DNA of 64,000 nucleotides. It comes from Siphonodentalium dalli. Its lineage: Eukaryota; Mollusca; Scaphopoda; Gadilida; Siphonodentaliidae. The DNA is taken from contig CP136067.1 in the NCBI GenBank assembly GCA_032622095.1, positions 78,578,705 to 78,642,704 on the forward strand. Direction: 5' to 3'. A model generated the notes under the pieces. That model did no database searches. It was not told the DNA's origin and worked only from the letters and a program-made list of their open reading frames with translations. Position 1 is the stretch's first letter. Each line of letters begins with the position of its first letter. Both the position numbers and the translations under genes were made by a program. This document shows, piece by piece, positions 11,534 through 22,879 of this stretch.

Positions 11534-13477
11534 ATTATTTATTTTGCAAAAGAGCATACATTATTTAATACAAAGCATATTAATTAAATGGAATTAGATT
11601 CTTTGTCCATTAAAACCAGTTTCTTGCCAATTGGGGTGGGGGGGTAAATGTAATATAGAAAACTAGATCACACATGCTGCCTACTTCCTGTCCTCCCATC
11701 ATGAGTTTTGGATCAACTCTAAAGAAGAGGTGTCCATTTGTATATGTAAAATTTGTTTTATTACATGTTTAAAGTGTAGGAAAGTATGCAAATGTTGGTT
11801 TAAAAACGAAAAATTCACCACTATTAAATTGTTGTCAAATCAAACTAAGAGAACAATTTCAACATATTGTTGGTGTTAAATTTCAAACCAATCTATTGTA
11901 AGATAAGAAATTTGTAACTGTTGAACATGTTGTCCAAAGTTGGGGATAGACACCAATTAAGCACCCCTCCCCAAGTCCCCCACCACCCCAATCACGTCAT
12001 AACATAGCAATGATTCAGTTGAACGTGATTTCATAAGTTTTATTCATGTCTGGGCGACAAACATGTGTAAATGTCCCTCAGGCGGACTTCAGAGGAGGAA
12101 ATATGATGGCGCTGGCATTGAAATGTTGTCACATCTGGATCTTTCAATAATGCCCAGATTAAGTAAATGAATATAACATCTCATATTCTCCTGAGAGTAG
12201 ATTTATATTACCATTGGTCATTTATATAGGCGGGCATGATTATGATACTATACTCATCGGGACTTTCAATATTTTATTTCTGCCTATTAATGTTACTTAA
12301 TCTCCCGCATTAGGTATTTATTGTGTTATTTCTTAATATACGTGTTCTATTATGCAAATTACATAAGCTACAGTCATTATCTGGTTTAAAATGTCAGATA
12401 CACAAGATGATTTTCGGACCAAAGAGCAGAAATCGTTCGAATAAATCTCATGTACAGAACCGTCACATCCACGATTGGTTCCAATTATCAACCCCTATCG
12501 GGATACTTTCTCAGCAATTTTACAACAGAATAACACAGGTATACTTTATAGTCAGTGTTTGTCTTCAGAATGCGTTTCATACTTTATACGCCACGAAAAA
12601 CAAAGAAATTGCGTTCACGTGGCTTGATTTTCAGTGATAACATGTTGATATTTACGCATTAACTCGCTAATACCGAGTTAATTGTGGTCTAGAGTTCAGG
12701 TTTCGATAACACGGCACTTGTGTAGCCTCTGTTCGTTCAGGAAGGTATAATATATTCAAGATATCTATAATTATGCGTGATTTTGTCACAAAAATGATTA
12801 TTTTCAATCATCAGGAACCGTAACAAATCAGGCAAGAACCATCACAATACGGCGATGGAACGACTTCCGATGTAACAGTTCCTACACAGTGGAAAAATAA
12901 CGGTATTTTTCTTAACAGCAATAGTTTGCACTAACAGCATCATAGCAATTTATCTGGACATATTAGCAATATAGCATATTAGCAGGACCGCTTGACTGGG
13001 GGTGACTACATGTGTATAACATAGTATATCAAGGACACGCAGTAATTATATCGGAATTCTTTTTAAATAAATACAGCTTGCGCATCCTGAATCGACTAAA
13101 TATTGACACAAACGGATTCCAAAAAATAGCTTAGCAGCATACGGGAGAAAACTCTAGATCAACATGAACATCAAGCAAATGCAATAATGGACTCGATGCA
13201 CGAAGAGATATCAGTGACGGCTTAACAGGCCATGTGATTTAATTTTATGGACGTGCCAATAGGGCGTTGGGGTTGCTGATGTCACTTCGGGGGCGGCGGA
13301 GCAGTGCCCAGTTTCATGACAGTAACTTATGACATAGTTGGGACTTACACTGACATGGCCCATTCGAGCTTTCACATTTAGTCTACGAAATTTGGAAGGA
13401 GGTAGAGGACTAACTTTAACCCGGATTTGACCGAAAAAGTATTTTTTCCAGGACAACTTTTGCTGCAGTTGGTTTAA
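11534..13477. other. Unassigned region without a supportable gene
   Basis: Short ORFs occur (for example 12323-12637 plus and 13211-13456 minus), but none shows a recognised motif. The minus-strand stretch around 13340-13470 has a GTAAGT donor-like site and an upstream CAG, so it could hold a small exon. That is only a possibility. Confidence 0.35.
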
Positions 13478-13850
13478 GTAAACAAGAGCCTGCTCGTGTA
13501 CAGAAGTGTTGCTTCTGTTTACATAACACAGCGCAATTATATTGGTTAATCACACACAAATGATATAAACGCTCTTTATTATTTCCATATCAGGAAAACA
13601 GTATCCAAAAACGCTCTTTATGTTTACCATATCCGGATCGAAACAAAAGCCAGGTTTTGTAACGTTTTTTGCTTTTGTTTACATAAGAAAGGAAAAACAT
13701 TTGACAATAACATACTGTTTATGCCATATTTCTGATTGGTATAATAACAAGGCCTGTCTATATTTTACTATTCTTTCTTATTATGGCGGTTTATGACGGA
13801 GGTGAATATTTTAACCGCATATATACCCACCGCCAACGCCGCCCGTATCT
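13478..13850 (-). mobile_element. MITE family K, copy 2 (truncated, minus strand)
   Basis: Reverse-complement match to copies at 38082-38326 and 60178-60697. It ends in ACCGCCAACGCCGCCCGTATCT, the terminal box of the family, but the TTAA is lost and the other end is truncated. It carries two AAACGCTCTTTAT words. Confidence 0.7.
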
Positions 13851-14903
13851 ATAATAATCGGCGACTGCGTGGGTCCATGTTCATGGCACTTATAGAGTTG
13901 ATTCGGGGTATATTGTTGTGGTCTTGCTACTATTCATCTTTCCATACTCCTCATTGTCCGTCTGAATATCACTATATAGATCTATTATCTTCATACCTTC
14001 CACTCGTTCATTCTATATATACGAAAAGAATGCGGAACATATGTACACAACATCTTCCCCTTTACACTGAAAATTGTGTTGACAAAAATGTCTACTCAAC
14101 ATGTTGAGCGGGTTGTATTCAGCGGTTGAGTAACGAGTATACTCAACAATGACAAATCAGGATATGTGTTTCGGATTTCTAATCAACACGTTGAGTAAAA
14201 GTTCTTGGACCAATAACTCAATTCAAAACACTGTGCATCTATAATGATAGTCATTTCGAGATTTTTAATCTACATTTCAACATTATTTTTGGATCTATAT
14301 AAATGCGATATTGAGATGGAAGGAGATGGCCGATATGTATATGGCAGAACTGTATAAGTTCATCGACTCATTAAAGAGTAAACATTTTGAAGCCGAGGTT
14401 CTAATTTCATGGACACCGCAAATAATCCAGACATATGAATCAAATTATATCACATTGCGGACTAAATTAATATATTCCAATAGACCATTATCTGATACCG
14501 ATAATAAAATATAAAATCGAATTAAATAAACGTACAGTTCTTTACCAAGACTATGTTGACGGGGGCTTAGCCTTCGTCAATGTAGACCTCACGATAAAAG
14601 CTTTCCGTTTGAACAAAATCAATCAAATACTGTTCTGTTCTGATGACAAGATGACATAAAATTTTATTCCAATCTCTTTTCTAATTTGTCTCCCCATAGT
14701 ATTGAGATTCCCCCATTTTACCAGTTGTCTCTTGATGTATTCCGATCTATTGAAGTAAGTAACCTTACTTTATTATACGCTCAACAGTGAATTATAGAAA
14801 AAAAACGCGTTTAGATAAATATCGATATCACCCAGAGGGGGATATAGAAGAATATACTTTCACACTAGCTCGCGCGTGCGACCGATTCACTTGCGTGTAT
14901 ACC
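13851..14903. other. Unassigned region
   Basis: No recognisable gene. A 67-codon ORF at 14311-14514 has no known motif. CAACATGTTGAG-like words are repeated at 14096-14190. Otherwise I see nothing. Confidence 0.35.
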
Positions 14904-15361
14904 AGGAACCAGGGAGCTAAATGTGTTCTAGAGTCGGGGAACGAGTACACCGTGGAATGCTAAAGGCGAAGGTAACTGGAGAATGACCTTCACCTGATAC
15001 ATGCGACACGTTATTAAAGGATGACATCGCGTTTATTTGATTTGTACATCATATCTAAATAATTTAAACTGGTGAATGAATGGGGGAATGGATTTTTGTG
15101 AGCGGGAAATTTATTTAACTAGCTGCTGTAATTCTGGATTTGTCCAGATCAAATTTGGCTGTGGGATAGCCCTGTCGTACACTTGGGGATTTATTTGAAA
15201 AAGTAAACACATGACCTATGATTTTTTTACCATTTTCGTGATCAACTGGTGTCAATCTAGCCGGGTAAACATCACTGATATGGCCTGCAGGCTTCAATTC
15301 AGTGAATTTGGCCAAAACGTTAACACTGTCGCCTATGGGAAACCATTTAGTTCCGTGATTC
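14904..15361 (-). repeat. Direct repeat D, copy 1 (458 bp)
   Basis: Matches 16254-16711 at a constant offset of 1350 bp with few substitutions. It breaks off sharply after TTAGTTCCGTGATTC in both copies. Read on the minus strand it has the look of a 3' terminal exon: an open frame, a stop and then AATAAA-type signals. See the CDS-like entry at 15115-15361. Confidence 0.8.
15115..15361 (-). pseudogene. Coding-like fragment of unknown family (minus strand), copy 1
   Basis: On the minus strand an open frame reads through FPIGDSVNV-like, AKFTELKPAGHISDV, RLTPVDHENGKKIIGHVFTF and FDLDKSRITAAS segments, ending at a stop near 15115. The same frame is seen in the second copy (16546-16711), where one stop interrupts it just after the VFTF segment. 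Most substitutions between copies leave the peptide similar (AGHISDV versus ASHISDV, YPARL versus YPDRL), which hints at past coding. I do not recognise the family. There is no start and no upstream partner exon, so it is best read as a duplicated gene or transposon fragment. Confidence 0.4.
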
Positions 15362-16253
15362 CTATAAGAAAAATTTGAATTTTACGAAATTTCACCATGA
15401 TAAGTTGTTAATTTCATATTTTCTTATTTTCAAATGATAATGACCACATTTTGGACAGATTTAAAGACGAAACGCATGGATTCGCCTGTAGATAATAAAG
15501 AAAGTGATAAATCTGGGAGTTTTGCATGGACATCAGGTACCATTAGGGGGTCAGAGGGTCTGAAGTCCCCCTCCCCACAATTTTGAGGAGTGTTAGCCCC
15601 CCCCCCCCATTGGGAAAAGGTGGCAGTTGACCTAATTAAGCTTCCGGCACCCAGTAGCTTTATTGGGGATGGTAGCCCCACCCCAAGTGGGGGGGATTGA
15701 TGACATCACCACTATAGTTACTGTCGTGCAAGACTGTCATGGCAGGTTTGTTAAACAGACAGTATGCCCTGTCATCTGGTCAAATTTCATGCCTGAGGCT
15801 TTGTCTGATTTTGTATCATTATGTTTAGATATTTCAATTGACTTATGGTTGCTTTATATTGCTATTAAGGTATTTTTAATTTTAATTTTCTGTTAATTTT
15901 GGTAAATCTTTATTATAATCTTCATTATAAATTGCCAAATTCTGCACGAAAAGGGTTAAAATTGGACAAGATATCCCTCTCAAAATGTATATTAACATTT
16001 CCTCTTCAATTTAGTAATATTATGGTATATAAGGGCATACTTCAGTTATACGAGATGCATCAGCTAGTAAAATTGAAGAAAAAAATCAAAATTTTTTGGC
16101 TTTATTTTGATGATTGACATAAATTTTCAGGATGACTCATATTGCATAAATAAACCACTACTGCCCGATATAATCCATTTTTGGTTTCATTAAGGTCTAT
16201 ATTTGGATAAAATTCTATAAGAAACGCTGTGTTTTACGCATATACATATATAT
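15362..16253. other. Spacer between D copies
   Basis: No gene. It holds a run of about 14 C at 15599-15612 and paired CCCC/GGGG stretches around 15560-15695 that can fold back. The rest is AT-rich. ORFs at 15430-15681 (minus) and 15663-15896 (plus) have no domain signal. Confidence 0.4.
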
Positions 16254-16711
16254 AGGAATCAGGGAGCTAAATGTGTTCTAGAGTCGGGGAACGAGTACAC
16301 CGTGGAATGCTAAAGGTGAAGGTAACTGAAGAATGACCTTCACCTGATACATGCGACACGCTATTAAAGGATGACATCGCGTTTATTTGATTTGTACATC
16401 ATATCTAAATAATTTAAACTTGTGAATGAATGGGGGAATGGATTTTTCTGAGCGGGAAATTTATTTAACTAGCTGCTGTAGTTCTGGATTTGTCCAGATC
16501 AAATTTGGCTGTGAGATAGCCCTGTCGTACACTTGGGGATTTATTTTAAAAAGTAAACACATGACCTATGATTTTTCTACCATTTTCGTGATCAACTGGT
16601 GTCAATCTATCCGGGTAAACATCACTGATATGGCTTGCAGGCTTCAATTCAGTGAATTTGGCCGAAACGTTAACACTGTCGCCTATGGGAAACCATTTAG
16701 TTCCGTGATTC
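16254..16711 (-). repeat. Direct repeat D, copy 2
   Basis: Second copy of the 458 bp repeat described at 14904-15361. The coding-like frame on its minus strand continues a little further (to about 16737) through an IPVAHWWNHGTKW-like stretch, and is interrupted by one stop. It lies 158 bp upstream of the Crypton-like ORF and on the opposite strand. Confidence 0.8.
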
Positions 16712-16869
16712 CACCAATGCGCTACCGGAATATTCAAAATCCACGCGCATCAGTAGAGTTATCTTTCCTCTTCTATACTTTGTATGTCTGCATTGTTTAC
16801 GTTTTGCGGAAAATATGGAAGGCCATTCTACACTCGTCGGAGATGATCTTTGGGGGAATTTCCAATTAG

Positions 16870-17982
16870 ATGAAGAAATATCACTATGAAGCGTCACTCA
16901 TAACCGACCACAGATTTGCCAAATGCCGACAAACACTGAAAAACAAACAGAAGCAGTTAAAATCTATGGGTCGAGGAAACAACCCACATGCTGCAGAACC
17001 ACTGTCTCAAACTGACATAGATAAACTTTTTGATGCAAAAGTACTTGGACCTCATAATCCAAAATCACTGCTAAATTCAATGTGGTTGATGTGTACGCTA
17101 CATTTCGGCATGCGAACTGGCCAAGAAACTTACTCACTGAGATGGGGTGACGTTGAAGTAAGAGAAGATGAGGAGGGCAGGAATTATGTGATATACACCC
17201 AAGAGCGACAAACGAAAACGAGGACTGGAGAAAACCCAAGGGATGCGAGGAAAGTAAACCCCAGAGCGTATTCAACAGAAGACAAATTGAAAGATCCAGT
17301 CACATTATATCAGCTATTTGCAGAAAAGAGACCAGCTGAAATGTGCGCGTCTGACTCACCATTTTTCTTGGCGATCAATCATCAAGGGTGGATGAAACTG
17401 GGAAAATCGTGGTACAAAAAAAATGCATTTGGATTAAATAACATCTATGCGATAATGAAGAATATGTTCACTGATGCTGGACTAGAAACCGACAAGCGAA
17501 TAACAGCGTACAGTGTGAGGAAACACCTTGTGCAGTCATTGTGTGATGAAGGTGTACCTGCCCATCAAATAATTCAGGTGTCAGGACATAAGAATGTTAA
17601 CAGCCTCCTGAATTACAGTAAAATAAATCCAGAACAAAGTAGGCAAATATCTGATATTCTATCTGACAATGACAGGAATTCAAACAACATTTCTCCAAGA
17701 ATTCAGCCTGAAAGCAGTGAAAGTGCATGTACCTGTGTAGCTGTACCAACCCCCAGTCTCTGTGTAAAGAGACCTGTTGAAATCTCATTTCCAAGTCATG
17801 GTGAAATTTGTGACAATTCCGGACAGTTGCCGAAGTCGGTATTAAGTGGTAATACATTTCACGGAGCCGTTAATGTATATTTCCAGGCCTCACAGAAGCA
17901 CAGCATTACAAATGAAATGAACCTCAACGGGAATGAAAAGCGTTTCAAACGTATTCGGGTGATAGACAGCGACATTGATTGA
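16870..17982 (+). CDS. Crypton-type tyrosine recombinase / DUF3504 protein (catalytic part)
   Basis: A 370-codon uninterrupted ORF with the catalytic layout of the Crypton tyrosine recombinase family, the same domain (DUF3504) found in ZMYM2-, QRICH1- and KIAA1958-like proteins. Residues 12-60 form the basic linker typical of the family (LKNKQKQLKSMGRG). Box I is HFGMRTGQE with Arg82. A lysine-rich strand region follows (QTKTRTG, 113-119). SPFFLAIN (163-170) is a family hallmark. Box II is AYSVRK with Arg217, with Tyr at the place where classical recombinases have His, as is usual in this family. SGHKN gives His240, and LNYSK gives the nucleophile candidate Tyr249. Residues 260-325 are low-complexity. 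The tail FHGAVNVYF (330-338) matches the family's C-terminal strand motif. An in-frame TAG sits directly before the ATG and no N-terminal core-binding domain is seen, so this is either a 3' exon (acceptor-like TTCCAATTAG just before 16870) or a 5'-truncated copy. Known family activity is DNA strand exchange; many animal members are domesticated. Whether this one is active is unknown. Confidence 0.85.
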   Translation: MKKYHYEASLITDHRFAKCRQTLKNKQKQLKSMGRGNNPHAAEPLSQTDIDKLFDAKVLGPHNPKSLLNSMWLMCTLHFGMRTGQETYSLRWGDVEVREDEEGRNYVIYTQERQTKTRTGENPRDARKVNPRAYSTEDKLKDPVTLYQLFAEKRPAEMCASDSPFFLAINHQGWMKLGKSWYKKNAFGLNNIYAIMKNMFTDAGLETDKRITAYSVRKHLVQSLCDEGVPAHQIIQVSGHKNVNSLLNYSKINPEQSRQISDILSDNDRNSNNISPRIQPESSESACTCVAVPTPSLCVKRPVEISFPSHGEICDNSGQLPKSVLSGNTFHGAVNVYFQASQKHSITNEMNLNGNEKRFKRIRVIDSDID

Positions 17983-18419
17983 ATTTATTGTGTTTACAAT
18001 TTCTGGTCGGTGTTTCCACTGTGTCCTGTTTAATTATCATTCCAAGTTCAAGTTTGTGCTGAAGAACAACAAAGTGAAGTGAGTTATTGTGCTTATTTAA
18101 TTTACATAATATTCACTCATATTATTACAGTTATAATTAAAATCTATGTTATGTTGAAATTGGACATATTTATGGGGGGAATAAAGGGAAGAATACGGGA
18201 ACTATATTTTTAAATTCCGCGGATGGTGAAGCAGTATTGCGTGAAGCGGTACCGATCAGCTGATGGCTTCAAAAATGGTGTATTTTGAAGACGATTGTGA
18301 GATCATTTATCGTCGTAAATGGTGAATTCTTTGGATATGCGTATAATAAAAAGAATATCTCGCTCACTCATGACATATTTTTCGGTGTCCACTCAAAAAC
18401 ACTAGATATCCTCTATTTA
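17983..18419. other. 3' flank of the Crypton-like gene
   Basis: AT-rich. Candidate polyadenylation signals include AATAAA near 18180. No further coding exon is apparent before the MITE at 18422. Confidence 0.4.
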
Positions 18420-18421
18420 TA

Positions 18422-18961
18422 GTGTGGGGGCAAATGTAGATCTTGTATACTTTTTTAGTAGAAGCAAGCCACTATGATTTTCATAACCTATTCAGTTTGG
18501 AGGAAATTTTAAGACTCTATTCCAATTTTTTATCGAGCCGGAAGTAGAACAAGATGAGAGGGTACCGATGTGGTGAAAAACGGCTTGTAAATCACCCTTA
18601 GCCCTCAAAACGAAAATCGCTAAACAACCCATAATGTTTACTCTGACCTTCCTGGGCACATCTGCTGTTTCGACTAAACCAGTAAACCATAAAGGCAAGT
18701 GGATCGGATGATTTGGGGACATATCGCGGCTATTTGAGGTAGATTTGCTCAACAACATGTGCAAAAATCCTCGAAAATATCCTGATTTTTGCTTGTGATG
18801 GCAGCCATCTTGGATTTGGAGGTCACGTGACATTAAAAAATTGGAATAGAGTCCAATTATTTAGCACAACCGTTGACCCATCCAGATGTTGAAAATATAC
18901 ATGCCATGCTTCTACTAAAAAAGTATACAAGGAACAAGTTTATGAACACTTGCCCCCACAC
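18422..18961. mobile_element. MITE with long imperfect TIRs and TA target duplication
   Basis: A 540 bp element whose two ends are inverse copies: GTGTGGGGGCAA at the left and TTGCCCCCACAC at the right. A second paired block follows (TATACTTTTTTAGTAGAAGC at the left, its inverse at 18907-18926), and then a third (GACTCTATTCCAATTTTTTA, with its inverse near 18832-18855). TA flanks both ends (18420-18421 and 18962-18963), as for Tc1/mariner-type elements. No transposase. The 113-codon minus ORF inside it is incidental. Confidence 0.75.
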
Positions 18962-19026
18962 TATTAGTCGACTTCCACACCACAGATGTTTATAAATTGC
19001 TTTCAGAAAAGTCAAAGATTATTCCT

Positions 19027-19190
19027 CGTGTGGTGCAGCGGTTATAGACATTCCTTTTGGTTGTGTCTGGAAGCTTTTTCCGATTCGTTTTGCAGACCCC
19101 AATGGTCGTCGTATATCATGGTGGGTCTCTCATAATGTCTGTCTGAATAATTACCTTCTTTATCCTTACTAGCTGAAACAGGTTCACTTC
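19027..19190 (+). repeat. Possible tRNA-derived SINE head (weak)
   Basis: CGTGTGGTGCAGCGGTTATAG resembles a Pol III A box as found in tRNA-derived SINEs. The B-box position shows only a degenerate CCGATTCGTTTTGC. No second copy was noticed in the window, so this is a suggestion only. Confidence 0.25.
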
Positions 19191-19651
19191 GGGGCCTTTA
19201 TTCAGCGTCGGAGTGGCCTGCGTTAGGGGCCTGTTGTCCTTGTGTGCGCTTCGCGCACATTTGGACCTAAATAGTCACATTGGTTCATAGTGGACTTATA
19301 CCCGTTATTCTGATCGATGGTGCGGGCCACAGTTAAAATACATAAAGTACTGACATCTGGTCTGCAAATAGGTTCATATTGAACCTAAACATTCACATTT
19401 ATTTATTTATTTATTTTGCCCATAGGGAGATTTATTTTAATTTGTGTGTGTTTTTAAAATATAATTTTGAAAAACTAACCTCCGCCTTGGTTGAAATTGG
19501 TCCAGGGGTCTGGGGGAATCCAGACAGACGGACTAATCTTGTCAAATTTCGATCCTCGTTGATTCACAACGTTTCCACGAATCTCATTTTTATGAACATT
19601 GGTCTAAATTTGCTTATATTGGAAATGCCAAAGTAATATATATTTCTATCA

Positions 19652-20589
19652 GAGAATACGTTCATACGCTGGCAATATTGCACCGCAAACTGCAAAAATG
19701 CCAGCTGCAAAATAGCCAAAACGGATTAATTTCTGCCGGTTGTCAACAAATCAGCGTTAGTAGTGATCATGTACGACAGCGGTTTTTCCGTGATTGCTGA
19801 TATCGCTGAGCTGTTTGCAATATATTAAGAACACAGTGCGTGTTGGTATTTTTCCGCCAGTCAAAATAATGTCACTTAATATGCTGGAATGTGAGATCGC
19901 CACGACCAGCTCCATCGAAACATCGAAAGGGATGCGGCTGATATATGAGTACCATAAACCTCACTCAGAGAGATGGTGGGTCAACACTTAGCTCAACGAA
20001 GAAAACCGACGACTTTCCGATTTCGAGAAATCCCATTGGTACCCACCTTGTATTGCTGTTTTCTTTCATAATAATAATAATTGACTGCATATATATGCTT
20101 TATGAATGCCAAAGACGAACCATTATCACAACTGTCAAGACCCCCACCATGATATGTCCTTGGTGGAGTTGGCGACAATGTCTGTGTCCATTTTGCCAGT
20201 CCCCTTCCCCCAGCTCCAACATTTCTGAAAAGTACCACTTTCGAAACTCTTTATACCACGTCATGAGATTCCTCGCGTATACATGTATAATTAAGTATGA
20301 ATATGATCATCATAGCCGAGAACAAACTGTTCTATCAATGCCTCTCTCCGATACACAATTCGAGTCAAGGACAACACGGATATTTGTAATTATTGCTAGT
20401 GGCCTCGTTTTATGGGCACGGCAAAGAGGTGGACACCGTTATCATAAATCGTCGTTGATTGTTGCCAGCCGGCCACGACGGAGCACGAGCTATAGTCGGC
20501 AACCTGCAAAAATGCCAGCTAACAAAACGACCATCGGGCATGGCATTTTTACAGTTTGCAGTGCAATTTTGCCAGCGTATGAACGTATC
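19652..20589. mobile_element. 0.94 kb inverted-repeat element nested in repeat P
   Basis: The ends are inverse copies over about 48 bp with a few mismatches: ACGTTCATACGCTGGCAA at the left and TTGCCAGCGTATGAACGT at the right. The tandem sister unit near 21596-21615 (CTATCATACCCG) preserves the empty site, showing a clean insertion with a probable 2 bp CA duplication (19650-19651 and 20590-20591). The 220-codon plus ORF overlapping it lacks any domain and runs through repeat sequence, so I do not call it a gene. Transposon superfamily unknown. Confidence 0.7.
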
Positions 20590-21076
20590 CATACCCGTTT
20601 CAGTTGATGTGATGTGCTTGTTTGCCATTCTGTTTGTCGTGATGTTTATCTATTCGTCAATGTCTTATGTTTTGTAAGCGTTTTTCGTCATCTATTGTGA
20701 CTGTTCTGTACGCGTTACTCATCATTAATTTTAATAGTTATTGTGAAACATTTGGACCTAAATAGTCATATAGGTTCATATTCGACTTATTTGACACTGA
20801 AATAGGTCAAGCCCATAGTTGACTTATACCCGTTATTATGTTCGATGGCCCGGGCCACAGTGAAAACACATATATAAAAAAACTGACATCTGGTCTGCAA
20901 ATAGGTTCATATTGAACCTAAACATTCACATTTATTTATTTATTTTGTCCATAGGGAGCTTTATTTTAATTTGCGTGTTTTTTAAATCAAAATTTTGAAA
21001 AACTAACGCCGTTGTAACCTCCATGGTACCTCGAGTCACCACGCCAAATTTTGTTGAAATTGGTCCAGGGGTCTGG

Positions 21077-21127
21077 GGGGGGGGGGGGGGTCCGGACAGA
21101 CAGAGAGACGGACAGACAGACAGATTC
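21077..21127. repeat. Poly-G and (GACA)n tract
   Basis: A run of about 15 G followed by GACAGACAGAGAGACGGACAG-type repeats at the end of the GTCCAGGGGTCTGG block. Unit 1 of repeat P has a short version near 19510-19533. Confidence 0.8.
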
Positions 21128-22029
21128 TACTATTTTTTATTTATAGAGTGGATCTATAGAGTGGATCATATAAATGCGCATTTTGTAATGAAAGAGAGAC
21201 AACTCTATATTATACCTAACTGTCAATATTTTAGTCATTTGCGTAGTGTATTGTATGATTTTCTAGTAAGGTTAATCGGTGGACCTCTGCATTTAGACAC
21301 GAATTTAATCTTATTTTCTGTTAGTCCCGCTAGTTTGACACGTGCATTACGTTATTAAGTTCTGGGCACTTACCTTTATCTTTTAGCAACCTATCGTGAT
21401 ATAGTGTGGCCAACCAGAAATAGAGCTCACTGTTATAACAAGAAATATACGACTGAACATCTGAAATACATCTTTATTAATGTTGTCAAATTTCGAATCC
21501 TCGTTGATTCACAACGTTTCCACGAATCTCAATTTGATGAACATTGATCTAAATTTGCTTTTATTGGAAATGCCAAAGTAATATATATATATACATGTAT
21601 CTATCATACCCGTTTCAGTTGATGTGATGTGCTTGTTTGCCATTCTGTTTGTCGTGATGTTTATCTATTCGTCAATGTCTTATGTTTTGTAAACGTTTTT
21701 CGTCATCTATTGTGACTGTTCTGTACGCGTTACTCATCATTAATTTTAATTGTCTTTGTTTAATGAAGTTCATATGTCGTCCACGATGATAGCAAGACGT
21801 CTGGCAGGCCATTTTGCCAGGTGTTTCATAGTATGAACCTTGGTAGGACAGTCAACAGAAATGTATGAAATTTGGTAACTGAGATGACATATTTAAAAAA
21901 TCAAAATTAAAAAAAATAGCATGAAACATGAGAGACCGGTCATGGTCAGTGTGCCCCTGATGAGGCGAAATCATCTCACTTCGGTGTGAAAAATTGAAAG
22001 CAACTGATAATTCTCGATAACTTCGGTAA

Positions 22030-22150
22030 GTTTTATTTAAGCCACATGCATGGCGGTTTACGCTCCAAAATTCGCCTAATATTCGCTTCTGAATTGTTCC
22101 CGTTAACGAAATAGGTTGATAAATACTTGAACTACCTTACTCGTATTTAA
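22030..22150. repeat. Dispersed repeat Q, copy 1
   Basis: AAGCCACATGCATGGCGGTTTACGCTC, AATATTCGCTT.TGAATT and TTGAACTAC occur in the same order at 57236-57350. Class unknown. Confidence 0.5.
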
Positions 22151-22564
22151 ATTCGCACAGCAGCAGCGCGCAGTACTATTTTTCGCTCAGTTTTGAATTC
22201 ACGCACTTTGAATTCGCGCACCCGCATCCGTAAATATATAATACACACCTGGGTATATTGTAAAAGGGTATCTCGTGGACATACGCGTGTGTATTATGCA
22301 CATTGACAAGGAATACAAGCATATCGCCTATTTTGATTGGAAATTATCTTTCCTCAAAAGATAAAAGCCACAAAGGGCAGGGACCTGATTTCTGCCATTA
22401 ATCCCTCGTCGAAATGAAGTATAATATCAATTTACTGAAACTGATCCTAAAACAGGAAATTTACACCAGGAATCAATGCACGGGGTTTCCACAGGCGTCA
22501 ACTCACTGTCAAACTCAGATACTCTCAAACCAGTTTGATTCATATAAAATCTTTCGCATGATAC

Positions 22565-22879
22565 CCTGTGGAAAATAATATTATAGGAGAGAATAAAATA
22601 GACACTGGGAGTTGGCACATGAATTAACCTTTGTTTTAAAGTTTTACTTCTGAGGTGTGGTCTGAAATATTACATTATAGTTTTAGTGTGGTTCTTATAC
22701 TAGTTACGAAAACACAAAATTTAAAAGGCGAATTCCCTGCCTGTGGGGAAAGTTTTTTTTTTTGCATAAAAAGTTAACGAAAATGCCAATATTTCAGATT
22801 TAAAGAGAAAATATGGACCTAGGTATACACTAAAAGTGTTTTCACTTTGGCCTATGAAAAACATTTACACTGGAACTTT
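22565..22879. repeat. Diverged relative of the 453 bp MITE
   Basis: Shares AGGAGAGAATAAAATAGACAC, GTTACGAAAACACAA and GGCGAATTCCCTGC with the MITE copies that follow, but is clearly more diverged and lacks the left terminal repeat. It lies directly upstream of MITE copy 1. Confidence 0.65.

Larger units (their letters stand above)
19258..21752. repeat. Two tandem units of dispersed repeat P
   Basis: Unit 1 is 19258-20740 and unit 2 is 20750-21752. Both hold, in order: ATTTGGACCTAAATAGTCA, ACTGACATCTGGTCTGCAAA, TTGAACCTAAACATTCAC, GAAATTGGTCCAGGGGTCTGG plus a GACA-rich run, TCCTCGTTGATTCACAACG, and finally CCCGTTTCAGTTGATGTG to TACGCGTTACTCATCATTAA. Unit 1 is split by the element at 19652-20589 and unit 2 by about 345 bp at 21135-21480. 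Diverged pieces of P occur at 36418-36680 and 51428-51612; a GGTCCAGG/TCCATGG piece lies on the minus strand near 27530-27610. Confidence 0.7.

Noticed and set aside
13211-13456. Minus-strand ORF with a GTAAGT donor-like site as a host gene exon
   Set aside because: No recognisable protein similarity and no partner exon; kept only as a remark in the regional entry.
16426-16869. 147-codon ORF as an N-terminal part of the Crypton protein
   Set aside because: It runs through repeat D in the non-coding direction, contains no core-binding domain features and ends in a stop.
19945-20607. 220-codon plus-strand ORF
   Set aside because: It spans the inside and terminal inverted repeat of a transposable element, has erratic composition and no domain; the same sequence is open on the other strand too.
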